Shown here piece by piece: positions 12,441 to 25,720 of a DNA stretch of 64,000 bases. The translations under genes and the position numbers were made by a program. Position 1 is the first letter of the stretch. Each line of letters opens with the position of its first letter. Location: assembly GCA_021904315.1 (NCBI GenBank), contig CM038910.1, forward strand, positions 25,864,256 through 25,928,255. Reading direction: 5' to 3'. This DNA comes from Sphagnum magellanicum (taxonomy: Eukaryota; Streptophyta; Sphagnopsida; Sphagnales; Sphagnaceae). The notes under the pieces are model-generated. The model did not search any database and was not told where the DNA came from. It saw only the letters and a list, made by a program, of their open reading frames with translations.

Positions 12441-15400
12441 GATTTTGTTCCTTATTTGAGGACAACAATTTTCGTAAATTTTTGTAATGAATTATGAAAC
12501 ATCGTCAATCATTTCATGATAGATATTCATTCAAAAACATCCAAACAAAAATGTTACATTATTGTTGCAATGTACACAAACAAAAAAATTCAATAAATAA
12601 TGATACCAATTACATAATAAGGTCAACAATGTCCACAAGTAGAATTCAATATTTGATATTTTTCTTCAAAATCTACAAAGGAATGCAAGTCATTATAACG
12701 CAAAATTTATATCTTAAACTACAAAATTTCAATGAGAGCAGAGGTCGTATTGAAAATAAATTTTTCATAAATGTCAAATGGATATAGAAAAATGTGATAA
12801 TGCATCCTCCATCAATCTTTTAATCAATTTTAATCAATTCATACAAAATCACATCAATTCACAAGAGATAAAACTCGAGAGCCTCCTTTAAAATGTCATA
12901 CCAATAGTTCCTATTTCAAGAAGTTTCCAATATCATCACCACATACTAGAATTAAATGATTTCAAAACATTTACAATCAATATATATCAACTACCAATTG
13001 CCCCAACTTTTTGTCTCATAGACTTCAAAACACAAGGATAAACATTTGACAACTTAATCATGGGCTTTTGCCAACTAGTTGACAATGTATCATTTAATAT
13101 GCAAAACATATATGTAATGTTATAAAATTTACGTTCCATATATGGACTCATAAACTTACAATATATTATTATCCAAAAGGTACACAAATCCAACTTCAAA
13201 AAAGGATAGTTTGAAATGGAAACACTTATTCCAAAACATAATATAACCAAAAAAATAGAACAATCCAACACAAATAGTGTTCATTGAAATCCTAGAACAA
13301 AAAGATGATAATTTGATTATAATAGACAAGGATTAAAACAATAACATCATTGATGGTAATATCATTGACTAATTATGATAAGACCTCCAATTAGCTAATG
13401 ATTATGAAAACATACTTTCAATCGAAATGGATGGTTGAACAACCAACATCTACTTGAATGTTATATATTCAAAAACTACAATCATTAGATTACCAACAAC
13501 ACACAAATGTAATCATAGGAAGTATACATAGATACCTAAACAATTATTTTCAACTTGTTTTCATAAATGACAATCATTGAATATTAATTAAAATACATGT
13601 CTTCACTCCTAGCCTACATAGCACAATATACAATTCAAACACACTTATGATAAGAAGATTACCAAATGACACCATACAATTACTAACTAGTATAATTAAC
13701 GTGGAAAACTTATTATCTACATTTGCAAATGTCATGCAATAAACAAATGATTCATCTTGTGGAATTTCCACAATAACATATGTAGCCAATATATAGCATT
13801 TGGAATCAACTTTTTAAAATATATTTACAATGTCCCACAAATGAGATTGCATTTGCATGACAACATGATAAAATAAAATAAATATCTAAGTAATGTGTAA
13901 AAAATGTTTTAGATTGATAGGAGCCCACGTCAATAAAGCAAGGTTTGGAATGGTCGACTTTGTCCAAGTCAAGTAATCTTTAGTTTATTACAAAGTGATG
14001 AAAAAGGAATACAAGAAAATGTGTTCACATTCCCAAAATATAGTTGTTTCCAAATAGCTATGTTCATTTGCAAAGTCAAAATATCATTTGTGAAAAAGGT
14101 TGCAACCATTTGTAAGACAATTTGGATTGGCAAATAAAATATATGTGATAATTTTGACATGACTTGGAAAGCACTTGAAAGGAGCTAAATGGTAATGTAC
14201 ATGCATTTCAATATGGTTGTTTGTGTCAAAGTTATAACCCTTCAAAATCACGTGACAATAAAATGCTTCAATTTTGGTAAAAGAACTTTATGAATTTTGA
14301 AAAAAAAATCATAGAGATATAGTTGTCATGGAAACATGTAGAATATATTATAAGGGCAAATAGTGTCTCCCATAGTGGTCAAAGTCATGGTGAAATTCAT
14401 GTGACTTTGTGACCTGATCATTTTGGTTCTAATTACTATATATATATATATATGAAGTGAATGAAAATTATTGTTAGATAACATAAACTCATCCTAATCA
14501 ATTGAAGCTTTCACTCACTTGTTTTAGTCATGGAGGTTTAAATAATTCATCCCAAATGTTGAGTTTTACTATTGTAAAATTTTTAAAAATCCACCAAGTC
14601 CACATAATGAACCTAGGAGTGTGTCAATCTATAGTCTAAAATGTATTTATAATGACAAAAGGTCTCAAAACATTTGGCACCTATTCAAAATATGCATCAA
14701 GTTGTCAACACAACAAAGGTCAATGAAAATTAACCATGTATTTGTGAGGCTTTTTGAAAGTTCTTAAGTGGTTTGCTAATTGGGCATTCCCATGCAAGTT
14801 TTGGTAAGGACTTGATAATAAATACATGGAAAGTTGAGGCTCCAACCAATGAACTCAATTGCCAACACTCAAAGATGCACCTTTATGACATTGGTGGGGA
14901 TAGTAGTGGGTATTAAAGGACTAATTTTGAAATTTCAATTATGGGTAGGTGACCCAAGTGTTCTAGCATGGGGACCCAATGGGGACTAACATTGCTTCCT
15001 TTTGTAGTTGCAACTAATTTACAAAGTTCTCATAGTTTCATTCACATTTTGAAAATTGAAGCATTTCACTCTTATGTGAAAAACATCAATTTTGGCCTCA
15101 ATTTTTCTTAATGAGTACTTAACATGGTCATTGTTCAACTATGTATCAAGGTGCATGTAGATTAATGACATGTTTAAGCTCATTTTTTCTAGTTTAAAAC
15201 TTTAGATCCACTATCGAGTAGTGTTTGCCTAATCTTAGGTAAGTTCAATTTGATTTTGCTATCACTTCATCCTTTGTTTGCTTTTTGTTAAAATTTATAC
15301 CAAAGATTTCCAAGTGGATAAACTTTGAATCCAATGGCTAATTTTATAATCACAAAATTGTAATGAGATGATTGAACCAACATTCTAACCAAGGTTCTAT

Positions 15401-16599
15401 AATGTATGTAAAATGGGTGTGGAAAGGGCTTAGGCTCCTAGGTTATTATGGCAGGCCCTATCCATGTTCTACTTTTGAACTACACAATTCTAGTAGGAAG
15501 TTGACTTATAATTTGGGTCTAGTGTTTAGAAACTATTTCCATAACATAAAACACTTTGAATTTTTTTCTTTTATTATTTGGCACTAATTTTAACAAGGAA
15601 TCTACCTTTATTTTTAAGCAAGTTTCTTCTTCAACTTTGTTGGGCTTTAACCTACTGAATGTTTCCAATCTTCATTACTAAACTCATTCTTGAAACAATA
15701 TTGTACATGCCTTCAGCTAAATTAGATGGGCATGGAATGTGTTTCTTGCATTATAATTAAACCAATGTTGCAACCTTAACATTGGGCTCATGATCAAAGC
15801 TGTGGGCACAAAAGATGATGTGAGTTGGAAAATTGTTTCAAGTCTCATGCACATTTTCACAAATGTGGGAAAATGCAAAGGACGTGAGTCTCAAACACTC
15901 CCAAATGATAATCACTTTGGGAATTGGAGTTTTAAATTGTTCAAATTTTTGGAACAAAAATGAAAATAACAAACCTTGTCCAAATTAAACCTTATTTAGA
16001 CCATTGGAAAGGTCTTTAAGTGTAGATGTAAAACAAAAGTTCACATTTTCCATTTGGAAATCTTAAGGTCAAGTTATGGCCCAAAAAATGCACAAAAATC
16101 AAATTGGCAAATTTGATTCATGAACATTGAAACTCAAGAAACATGGGTCAAATGATTTTAGATTAAACCATGCCATATGGCATTGGAAAGATTTCATGAA
16201 GGGATTTCCCATTTGAAATTCCTTAATTAAAATTCACATGCAGAAATTATGAGCTCACAAAGTAATGAAATTTATAATAAATCATAATTTCAAAAGTTTT
16301 TGGGACTCCCATGTGGAATTTTAAGAATTTTTGTGATTTCAATGTAATTTGCATCGCCAATCATAGAATATACTATAGGGTGCTTCCTCCCAAGGGTTTG
16401 GGCCATGTGAATAAAGTGAATTTTGGTTGCCTCTAATAAATCTTAGCACCACTTGGGTACAATTGTAATAGGAGGAGCCAAAAGCACTTGTTAACTACAA
16501 TGAAAACCATATTTGCATTATTTTGAAAAAAAAATTATTGTATTTATTGAAAAAATTATTCATCTTTACTCATAAAGTTGGAATCACATTAATTTGAAA
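12441..16599. other. AT-rich intergenic DNA
   Basis: This is where the missing reverse transcriptase of the gypsy relic would lie if intact, but nothing readable remains. A TA run is at 14430-14453. 15990-16260 contains two diverged copies of a roughly 170-bp unit (CATTGGAAAGxT, CATTTGxAAxT, CTTAA). Confidence 0.4.
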
Positions 16600-16896
16600 T
16601 CATTTAATTACATTATTACAGTTGTTCAATGTCATATAATGATTTGTCATACAATTTTTTTCAACATTAAAAAATTGAATGTGTTTTTTGTTACTCAAAC
16701 CTACACCAAATGTTTTCAAATTTTTGCGGGATTTAACATATTTAGACAAAAGGCCACATGTGAAATCACGATCAAAGGAGCTAGGGGCACCAACATAAAA
16801 GTCCTTTTCCAAGGAGTACACATGACATGTGTCATTCTTATGTTGGTTTATAACTTAAAATTATATATTTCAAATACACCATTTAGCACTACATTT
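16600..16896 (+). mobile_element. Possible copia-like protease-region relic
   Basis: A 101-codon open stretch contains a segment that loosely resembles the copia protease region: CHIMICHTIFF (compare the SSHMTCHxxFF stretch after the catalytic Asp), then KATCEITIKGARGTNIKVL, compare the TCEVxIKG region before the DVLYVP block. The catalytic DSG itself is not recognisable (the equivalent place reads TVVQ), and no other pol domain was found nearby. Chance resemblance in AT-rich DNA is a real alternative. Confidence 0.28.
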
Positions 16897-16963
16897 TAGA
16901 TATAAATACATTTTGACTAAAAATTGATTTTATATCATGTATATTATGCATTCATGCCTTCTA

Positions 16964-16995
<32 letters not shown>

Positions 16996-17849
16996 CAACA
17001 ACTTTTGTTAAAGTCACATTTTCAAAATCCATAATTTTTAGGGTCAAAAACACTTTTGAACCAAATGTGCTTAAATGGGTTATAAAAACAATTTTCATCA
17101 ATTCAAATCTTTTTTCCCTTCTAATCATCAATGTTAAAATCTTTTCCAATTTTCCAATTTATATTTAACATGTACTTTTTATTTAATGTATCAATACATG
17201 AAGGCCATGTGTACATTTTAGTCCTTAGTAAGGATTCTAAACTTATGACCAGTGGTTCCTTTTATTGTGATTGCACCCATTTGGTTTCAACTTGTGTTAA
17301 TCAAATTGTTTTTTTAATTTGTGCATGTTAATTTTTCCACAAGCTTACACTAACACTATTGTCCTAATTTCATCCTGAAGTTCCCACATGCCCCTTTAAC
17401 CTCCAAGTGTGTGGAAATAAGGATGTGCCTTGGGTTGCATTATGTTACAACACTGCAAATCAACAAAGTACTTACTTCCAATTAATTGACAAACCCAAAG
17501 GTGTATAGATCAACATAGAAGATAGGCGATCCCATTAACACTCATGAATTTGTGGTTATGAAACTTTTGAAAAAATTCATTGATGATACTAACAATTAAA
17601 GTTCAACAAATTACACTGAATTCATTTTCTCAATAAACACATATCAATAATCATGAGTGCACATAGCAAAGAATTTTATTGAAGGGGACTTGCTTGCATG
17701 AATTTGGTATTGTTGACTAACTGGGTATTAAATATATCTTATTATTCATGTTTGTGGAGTCTTACATCAATCCACCAAGACGACAAAAACTAGCCACTAT
17801 TTTAACTTATAAGATATGTAAAAACTTTTAACTATTTATCATTGTACAT
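16897..17849. other. AT-rich intergenic DNA with CA microsatellite
   Basis: A CA run of about 28 bases lies at 16966-16994. No coding relic was recognised besides the edge of the hAT-like fragment that follows. Confidence 0.5.
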
Positions 17850-18285
17850 CTTCTCTAGATCATAATATAATGTGTAGATCTACACAACACATCATAAGGC
17901 TCCCACAAAATCACACAAAAGTTTCACAACTTTGAACAAATTTGACGAATTCATGCATTAGCTTTCAACATTGGCAACTATGATATGATGCAAGCTATGA
18001 TACCCATGATAACTTTAACATCACACGAGAACCCAAGATCAGTTCTCATAGCTTTGATGGCATGGAGATCTTCATTCATTTTGACAATCAAGGACATGTA
18101 TTTTACAACGACCTTTTTAGTAGGAGACAACATAGAAATCCACCTTGTTTTCACATTGCAAAGCAATTTGTTCACTTTTGTTTCCAATAATTATGTAAAC
18201 TTACATTACTCAAGGTGCCTCTTGGGTGAAAAAGATAAATTTATGCCTCTGTTGAAATTAATTTTATATGGATTGAATCCAATTG
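17850..18285 (-). mobile_element. hAT-like (DUF4371-type) transposase relic
   Basis: On the minus strand a 69-codon open stretch (17978-18187) reads LLCNVKTRWISMLSPTKK, then LIVKMNEDLHAIKA and CDVKVIMGI. It matches the central part of hAT-related transposase-like proteins common in ferns and other land plants (NVxTRWISML, LVVKM, CDVxVLLGL). Matching but frame-shifted sequence continues on both sides: SPKRHLE..CK before it (about 18190-18270) and MHEFVKFVQS, ETFVCDFVGALMMCC after it (about 17880-17965). Stops and frameshifts show it is dead. The N-terminal zinc-finger part of the same family appears separately at 32759-32995. Confidence 0.65.
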
Positions 18286-21200
18286 ACTAAAGGAATAATT
18301 ATGCGCATTTGGGATGGAAGTCATATGATTCAAGAAGAAATTTTCTTCTATCAGGTGAATGAAACAATCACATAAATTTCATGCTATTTCAAAATGAAAT
18401 AAATTTCATTCATGGAATATCATTTAGAAATTTTCTTTATGCATAAATCGTTGTTAGAGTTTTAACATCCATTATAGATTCTAGGAATGAACACCATAAA
18501 ATGAATAACATCTCATCTTATTTCAATATGATATACAAATCATGCCTACATTTATTTTATTCATGAAAGTTCATTTGAATTTCATTCATGAAATATCATT
18601 TACAAAATTTAGTGACAAGGTTATTAGCTTCATGTCAATTAGTTCTTGTGTGAATCATTTAGGTTTAAAGGCTTCATGGTTGTTTAATGCCAACATATAT
18701 AATGTTACTAGAGGTTGGGGATGGGGGGTAAACTAGTTAGTCATGTCACAAGGGAACACGTAGTAGGCATGGTTTTATTTGAGGAATTTCTTTGTGTAGC
18801 CTAAGTGATGTTCATCCATCTAGGGGGATGTAAAAAAGAAGGCAATCATCCCTAGCAAGCAGCCCTTTTTTTCTAGTGAGTTGGTGCAAAATTGCACTGA
18901 AAATCCTTATTTTCCTTTCGCCAAATGAAAATTTCACAAAAATTTCGCCAAATTTGGTCACACCTTACCAAGTCTATTGCTAGCATTGCACCCATTTTCA
19001 ATGTTAAAGGGCCGCTTCAGGCAAGTTCCCTCGCCAATATTTTTGTTGTTTTGAAAGTTATTTTGAACCTTTGTCACCATCAATGCTAAATAATTTTCAC
19101 AAGGATCGGCACTAATGCACCATGACCAAAATGGAAAAAAATAAAATGCTACTAGGAAGATTTAGCCATCTTTGGCTACAAACCCACATATGGAGTACAA
19201 ATCTTTAATTAATATTCCTAATATTCTATATTTATGGTCACAACCTAAAAACCAAATATAGAAATTAGGTTATTGTTATGATTGCTTTCCTCACGAATTC
19301 ACCTTGAAAATTCATGAAATTTTATCAATCAAAGTTCATCAATTGAAAAATTCACAAATGATATCTCATGCATGCTCATCCATAAAATATGGAATACCAT
19401 TTGCTTCGCTATTTTTTCAATTTCACTTTACATGCTTCCCAATTCCACTTTTGCCAAATTGGGAGAATTCCATGCTACTATTTGGCTATTTTGCTGAATT
19501 GATTTTTTACTTGTTGCCAAAGTTCATGTTGACGAATTTGCAAAGTGTGAACAATGCTCGATTGCCAAGTTCATGTTGCCTAGTCATCATTCTCAAGCTA
19601 CCCACAATTTTTTTAATTCATGGGATATCATCGAATGCCTAAATTAATTTTGGACTACATAACCAGTGAGAGCATCACAGTTACCGGGGAAAAAAATGAG
19701 CCACAAGAGTGGCAAGTTTTTTTTTTCCGATAATCGGGAGCTGCTCGAACTGTGTTACACGACATAACCCGTGACTCGATGGATGGGATTTCACTCGCCC
19801 AAAAAGCAATGACTACTCGGACATCTGGGATGAATGACATCTGGGATGAATATTGTTGTTGTCGTCGTCCACAGAACCCCCTGCACCTGTCTGGCCAACC
19901 CAGTACGTAGCCGATTATAGGTTGTAACTTGAGACCTCTCCGCTGCTAGGGTTGGGGGCATTCTCAAAAGAAGGGGCCTATGACAAGACAATAGCCACAT
20001 TTGTGACGAGACAATAGCCAAATAAGGAGGCTTACTTAATTTCCTTCCCACTCTTGAGGAGTCGGCATAATATCCCACTGATTTTGTAAGAGGGAAATTG
20101 ATGGATATAAGGTACCCTCTACATACACTAGAGATTTTCTCGGAGTGCTTTAGGATGAAATAAAGTTCATCAAAGAAGTATCATTTGTAATTTTATTTCA
20201 TCCATGAAGTGCAATTCATTGACAATTTATCACTTTTTGCATGAAAAGTTAATTACTTTCAGGGTGGATTTGATTACTCATAAAGCCAAAAAAAATTTTG
20301 ACGAAAATCGTCAAAAGGCAACAATAAACTAATTTATTTTCACTTAATTTACAAGGCTTTCCATTACATAAGGGCATTCCTAAAACGCAAACCTACCTCA
20401 GCTTCCACCTCATCAAGGCCCTTATTTCAGGAATGCCATCACCCTAGGGCCTTACCACACTTTTTTTGGGGGGGTCATTCTTATGTTTGTATCACTTACT
20501 TGGCTGCCATTGTTTTTGATGAAATGGTGAACTCATGATATGAATTAAGGGTAGTACCCTACTACCTCAACCAATTTGACATTAGTTACATTACTTTCAG
20601 AAATTTTGAAAATTTCAAAAATTATTTCTTCCAAATCACAAAATATTGTGAAGGAACAAATTGAATCTTTAAGGATATTTCATCTGTTGAAGGAAATATT
20701 TTTTAATTAATTAATTATTTGACAAACATGTGTTGAAATGGCCAACGTGCTATGATATAATTTTTAGCACAATAATTTTTTAAAAATTCAACATTGAAAT
20801 TTTAGCACAATAATTTGGCCAGATTTCTATATGTGGTTCAAATAGGTAGCCAAAGGAAATTTATTTTACATCAAAATTATTTTCATATTTAACTTGTAAT
20901 CAAATTTGGTTAAATTTTCTTGTGGATCATTCCCACTTTGGCCCGTCTACACAACACAATCTGCCTACCAAATGTTAAAAAAAACACATTTCTAGTGCTA
21001 TAAGGTTACTAATGTGAACCATCCTTTTAAGGTGTTGGCTATTTGAGGGTTTGAAGGCCATTGCAAGCAAGCTAATGACGTTCAATCTAGAATTGTCCCA
21101 TCAAGAAATGCGTAGGTGGTGGAGGTGCAAGAGAAACCTTGGGCACATGTAGCAAATGGAGAGTGTATATGCCTTGCAAACCAGCATATACACCTCTTCA

Positions 21201-21627
21201 TTTGTTGTGAGAGCAGTGGTCAAAAATAAACCTTTCACACCATCATTATGTCGACAAATGAAATGAATTTTTTTTCACTTTCCTCTTCCCACTGGTAAAA
21301 TGAAAAGAAAAAAACCTTTTGGTAAGTTCCAAGACAATCCTCCCAAAAACCCAAAACTTTAAAGGCAACCAAGAACCTATAGTCAATCCATAATCTAGAA
21401 AACAGCGACAATAATCTAGATAGCAAAGTTCAAAGACACAAGTGAGGAGTGGAACTATACAACTTGATTGTGTTTTGATATAGTTCTGTTTGTGATTTTT
21501 AAAGGAAAAAAATGGAAGACAATTGCCAAACTCTTTCATGGGTTGTCTTTTGAAAGGACCTTCTTCTTAAAGGTTCAATATTAGCTCTTCTCAAGGGTAA
21601 AGGTTAGGGTCTTTTCAAGTTGTAAAT
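18286..21627. other. Intergenic DNA, no gene recognised
   Basis: 18360-18620 and 20150-20230 share words such as ATTTCATTCATGAAATATCATTT (diverged direct repeats). 19660-20090 is notably more GC-rich and CpG-containing, with a 16-bp tandem duplication GACATCTGGGATGAAT (19819-19851); its origin is unknown. Confidence 0.4.
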
Positions 21628-22425
21628 TTGAGTTTTCCTTCTCAACCTTTGGGGTTGGGCTTAAATGTGAATGTTAATTTGAGTGCCCCTAAACTTTGGG
21701 TAAGGCCTCAAATCGATAGGAGATTATGGACTAATGGAAAACTCCAAATGATGATTGATTTGTGGGATTCCGCATTAGGAGTATCAGAGGCAACCTATGG
21801 CTGTAAATGATTGGAAGGAGCTTGTTAACAAAATCAATGCAACGTTCCCTAATGAGGTGTCACACACTTGGAAGTAATGTCAAAACAAAATCACCAAGAC
21901 GAGAAAGAAATATCATGAAGAATATGAAGCATGCAATGCAACAGGTGCTCCTCCTTCCTCTTGGTCATGGTATGAGAAGTTTCATAGCATTTTAGGAAGA
22001 ATACCAAAAAGGATAGGTGTAGTTGGTGGCATTAGTCAAGGTTCTCATTTACCACATCTTCAAGTGGTAAATGATCATCCTAATTCTATTCTAGAAACAT
22101 AACCACTTAAAAACCTTAAGCATTAAACCCTAGTTTTTGTTGATAGTAATGATCATGTCACACCAAATCACACATTTGATATAGTTTCACCTATGACAAG
22201 GGCATGTAACTTACTTGACATTAAAGGCAAACCCAATAAGAAAGCTACAAGCAAAAAATGATGTTTGTCTAAGGAACCTCCTTCCATTACAAAAGGTATC
22301 AAAGAATATTCACATACTACAAAAGAATTAAAGTTCTTAAAGATGCAAATGACAAAGGAAATTATGACCCGAATTCTAAAAAGTGAACAAGTTGGGAAGA
22401 AATTGTTATTATAGGGTTGATTATA
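21628..22425 (+). pseudogene. Myb/SANT (trihelix-type) DNA-binding protein pseudogene
   Basis: A single-exon relic with three tryptophan-centred helices typical of trihelix/MADF-like DNA-binding domains: RLWTNGKLQMMIDLWDS (about 21715-21767), DWKELVNKINATFPNEV then CQNKITKTRKKYHEEYEAC (21809-21931), and SWSWYEKFHSILGRIPKR (to about 22013). A frameshift lies between about 21765 and 21785. In the second frame a TAA at 21875-21877 replaces an expected Gln (WKQCQNK, CAA to TAA) and another TAA lies at 22100. The frame then continues to a C-terminal helical part, KGIKEYSHTTKELKFLKMQM and EIMTRILKSEQVGKKLL (to about 22412). It could be a plant trihelix gene or the Myb-like ORF of a PIF/Harbinger transposon; no transposase was seen. 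It ends 0.5 kb before the PPR pseudogene, same strand. Confidence 0.62.
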
Positions 22426-22899
22426 AACAATTACTTTTTTTGCTGAAGTTTTAAAGCCTAGAGATCCAACAAGGCCTAATTCTTCTATAGGTGGTAACAT
22501 TTGACATCACGTTTCTTGAGAGTAATGACCATATCAATGTTAAACAATGTCATTGTATGATGATGAAATAAAATATATTCCAATTCATGTTCAAAAATTC
22601 TATTTAGGTCCTTTACTATAGTGGGATGGTAATAGCAAGTTGGAGAAGGTAGGCAAATGCAATTTGCATAGAGAAAGTCAGTGGTATCTTTTTATGTTCT
22701 TATGATGTTTTCTACACTTGGGATGTGAAAAATAAATGGTTGATTAGCTTGATCTGGATTTTGGTTGTAGACAAATGAAAAGTATCCAGATTTCAAACAC
22801 AAGAAGACACATGAAGGATTCTAACTCGAGGACCAATGAAATCCATTGTGGGTGGCATTAGAAATAGTTGTAATGGCATCAAGCACAATGCAATTGAAC

Positions 22900-24690
22900 A
22901 TTTTTGCATGGAATTAGAAGCTCACAAAATATGTGAAGGATGGGCAATTGGAGAAGGCAATACAACTTTTCCAACCAATGCAACAAGAGGGAATGACTCT
23001 TAACAAATGCATGTGTTGGTTTAGGAGCACTTGAACAACTCATTCAAAGTGGTTGTGAGTTTGATGTTTTTGCGAGCAATAGCTTGGTGGACATGTATGC
23101 AAAATGTGGGAGCATCAAGGATGTTTATAGTGTGTTCAACAAGATGCCATTATGAAATGTGGTCACTTAGAATGCCATGGTTTTGGGACATGTGAAATGT
23201 GGGCAAAGGCAAAGACATTTGAACTATTTCAACAAATGTAAAAGGAGGGTATGTGACCAAACTTTGTTACTTTTGTGGGGGTGCAAAATGCATGTGCCAA
23301 CATGGTTGCATATGAAGAAGGTAAGAGTGTTCATTAGCAAATTATTCGAAGTTTTTGTGAATTTGATATCTTTGTTGGGAGTAGCTTGGTGGACATGTAT
23401 ACAAAATGTGGGAGCCTTGAGGATGCTCAAAGAGTGTTCAATATAATGTCATTTCAAGATGTGGTCACTTGGAATGCCATGATATTGGGACATGTGAAAT
23501 GTGGGCAAAGGTAGAATGCACTAAAACTATTTCGACAACTGCAACAAAAAGGTGAGTAGCCAAATTCTGTTACTTTTGTAGGGTTGCTAAATGCATGTGC
23601 AAGTGTAGTTCCACTTGAAGAGGGCAAGGGTGTTCATGAGTAAATCATTCAAAGTGGTTGTGAATCTAATGTCTTTGTGGGGAATAGCTTGGTGGACATG
23701 TATGCAAAATGTGGGAACCTTAAGGATGCTTGGAGAGTGTTCCACAAGATGCCATCTTGAGATGTGGCCACTTGGAATACCATCCTTGGAGGATGTGCGA
23801 GGCATGGTAAGGAAGCTTTTAAATTTTTTTAACTAATGTATGAAGAAGGTGTACAACAAGATGATATCACTTTTGTTTATTTTCTATCTACTTGTAGCCA
23901 TGCAGGTATGGTGGATGAAGGCATGCACTGTTATGTTACAATGTCTATAGACTATATGATTTCTACAAAATTATCACATTACACCTTTATGGTTGACCTT
24001 CTTGGGCGTGATAGCCATCTACATGAAGTAGAGATTATGGTCATGGCAATACCTTGTAAATCGCAGGTGTCTGCTTGGATGGCTTTGTTCGGCACTTATA
24101 GAATTCATGGTAATGTGGAGATGGCAGAACATCTTGCCAAACAAATTCTTGAAATGGAGCCTAACAATGCTATTAGTTATGTGTTGCTATCAAACATCTA
24201 TGTTGTTATTGGCAACAAACATCTCTCTGAAAATGTTGAACGACAGAAAAAGGAAAAAGGGTGTGAAGAAACAACCAAGTCATACATGGATTGAAGTGAA
24301 TAACGAGGTGCATACTTTTGTAATAAAGGATGAAGACCACCCCTAGATGATTGAAATTCATGGAGGACTATAGAAATTGTCAGGGCTCATGCATGATGTG
24401 GGTATATACCTTGTATGAAATTCATTCTACATGATGTGGAAGAAGAAGAAAAGGTATTTCATTTATGGCACCATAGTGAAAAACTAGCTATTACATTAGG
24501 GTTCATCAACACAACTCCTGGTACTCCTTTTCGAATAATTTTTTTTTTGCAGGTTTGTGAAGATTGCTACACTTCCACCAAGTTCATTTCAAAAATAGTT
24601 GGGAGAGCAATCATGATGAGGAATGCCTATCGCTTTCATCACTTTGAAGATCATATTTGTTCTTGCATGGATTATTGGCGATGCCAGTAA
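22900..24690 (+). pseudogene. DYW-type PPR protein pseudogene
   Basis: Plant PLS-class pentatricopeptide repeat protein of the kind that edits organellar RNA (C-to-U), now broken by many stops and frameshifts. At least three repeat cycles are readable: LVDMYAKCGSIKD (about 23090), SSLVDMYTKCGSLEDAQRVF (about 23380-23440) with DVVTWNAMILGHVKCGQ, and NSLVDMYAKCGNLKDAWRVF (about 23685-23740). An open 152-codon stretch (23836-24294) carries the E-domain region (TCSHAGMVDEG, MVDLLGR, EMEPNNAISYVLLSNIY). After a frameshift come the E+ part (TWIEVNNEVHTFV) and the DYW deaminase (HHSEKLAITLGF, CEDCYTSTKFISKIVGR), ending in CSCMDYW. The deaminase HxE and CxxC motifs are still visible (HSEK, CEDC). Stop codon at 24688-24690. 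Confidence 0.9.
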
Positions 24691-25319
24691 TATGTCTAGT
24701 CAATCACAATATCAAGTTCATTTTGTTTACAGTAGCATGCCTACTAGCATTATAAACATAATCAAAGTTCAACATCATTATCAGATGTACCAATAAAAAG
24801 GTGGCAATGGAGTAGTGTCCTTGGAGTTTTGGTTTCATGCCTCTGTCGTTTGTAACACTTAAGTCTAGTGTTTCCTTTGTTTATGGAGTTATTTTGGACA
24901 TGTAAAGGATTGTGCAATTTTTTTTAGTGTATTTTTAATTCGGTTATATGTGAGAAAATCGTTCAATAACTTACAAAATTCATAAGGAACAAGCTAGCTC
25001 ACAAGAGTTCCTTACGGATTTCATAAGTTATTCCCTTGGTCTTCATCTTTTATTTTCTTTTAAGTTTTTTTACATAAGTTAAATTCTCTTTCAAAATGCA
25101 TTTTCCCCCCAAAACTCATACATTTCCTAAATTTAAGTCCTAAACATTACTTACCTTGAATAATGAAACCTTAATTTTAAATTGATTATCTAAACCTGAA
25201 TAAAACCTAACCCTAGTTTCTTAAACTCAATAAAAAAATAACACTTGAACTATGCTTGAGCTCTCAAACAAGGTCACTTATAACTTTTTTTAAGCTCTTG
25301 AAGTGAATTGCAAAAAAAT

Positions 25320-25720
25320 GTCCAAAAACGATGGTAGGGTAGTTTGCCATATGACCGAACACCACCTATGACCGAACATTTTATTAATATCTTCTTCATC
25401 TCTTTTTCATTTTTGAGTGATTTAAAATGTTATGGGATCGTTAACTTTGAGCTCTTCAATTTGTCTTAATAGCAAAATCAAAGGAATAATTATAGAAAAA
25501 CAAGAGCACAAATAAGCTTTTCCAAGTTATCAAACGCGTTTTTCTTTTCTTTTCTTCTCTTCTACCTCTCTTACTTTCAATGCTCATAACTTTTTCATTT
25601 TTCGTTCAATTTAAGTGATTTAAAATATTATAAGAGTGCAACCTTATGATCTACAAGTCATCTTTAAACCATAAAGGAAATAGAGCGACTTTCAAAGACT
25701 TTTTTGGGTGTTTAGTAATA
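25320..25720 (+). repeat. Dispersed repeat, copy 1 (partner at 27840-28300)
   Basis: Shared words with 27840-28300 include CTTTTTCATTTTT, GAGTGATTTAAAATGTT, ACAAGTCATCTTT/ACAAATCATCTTT and the start CCGAACACC / CTAACACTAGCCTATCACC. Inside each copy the CATAACTTTxTCATTTTTxGTTCAA block occurs again, so it is itself a two-fold tandem of about 180-200 bp. Confidence 0.5.

Noticed and set aside
19725-19800. tRNA-like GTTCGAG on the minus strand
   Set aside because: The arms around it do not pair as a T-stem and no box A lies at the right distance.
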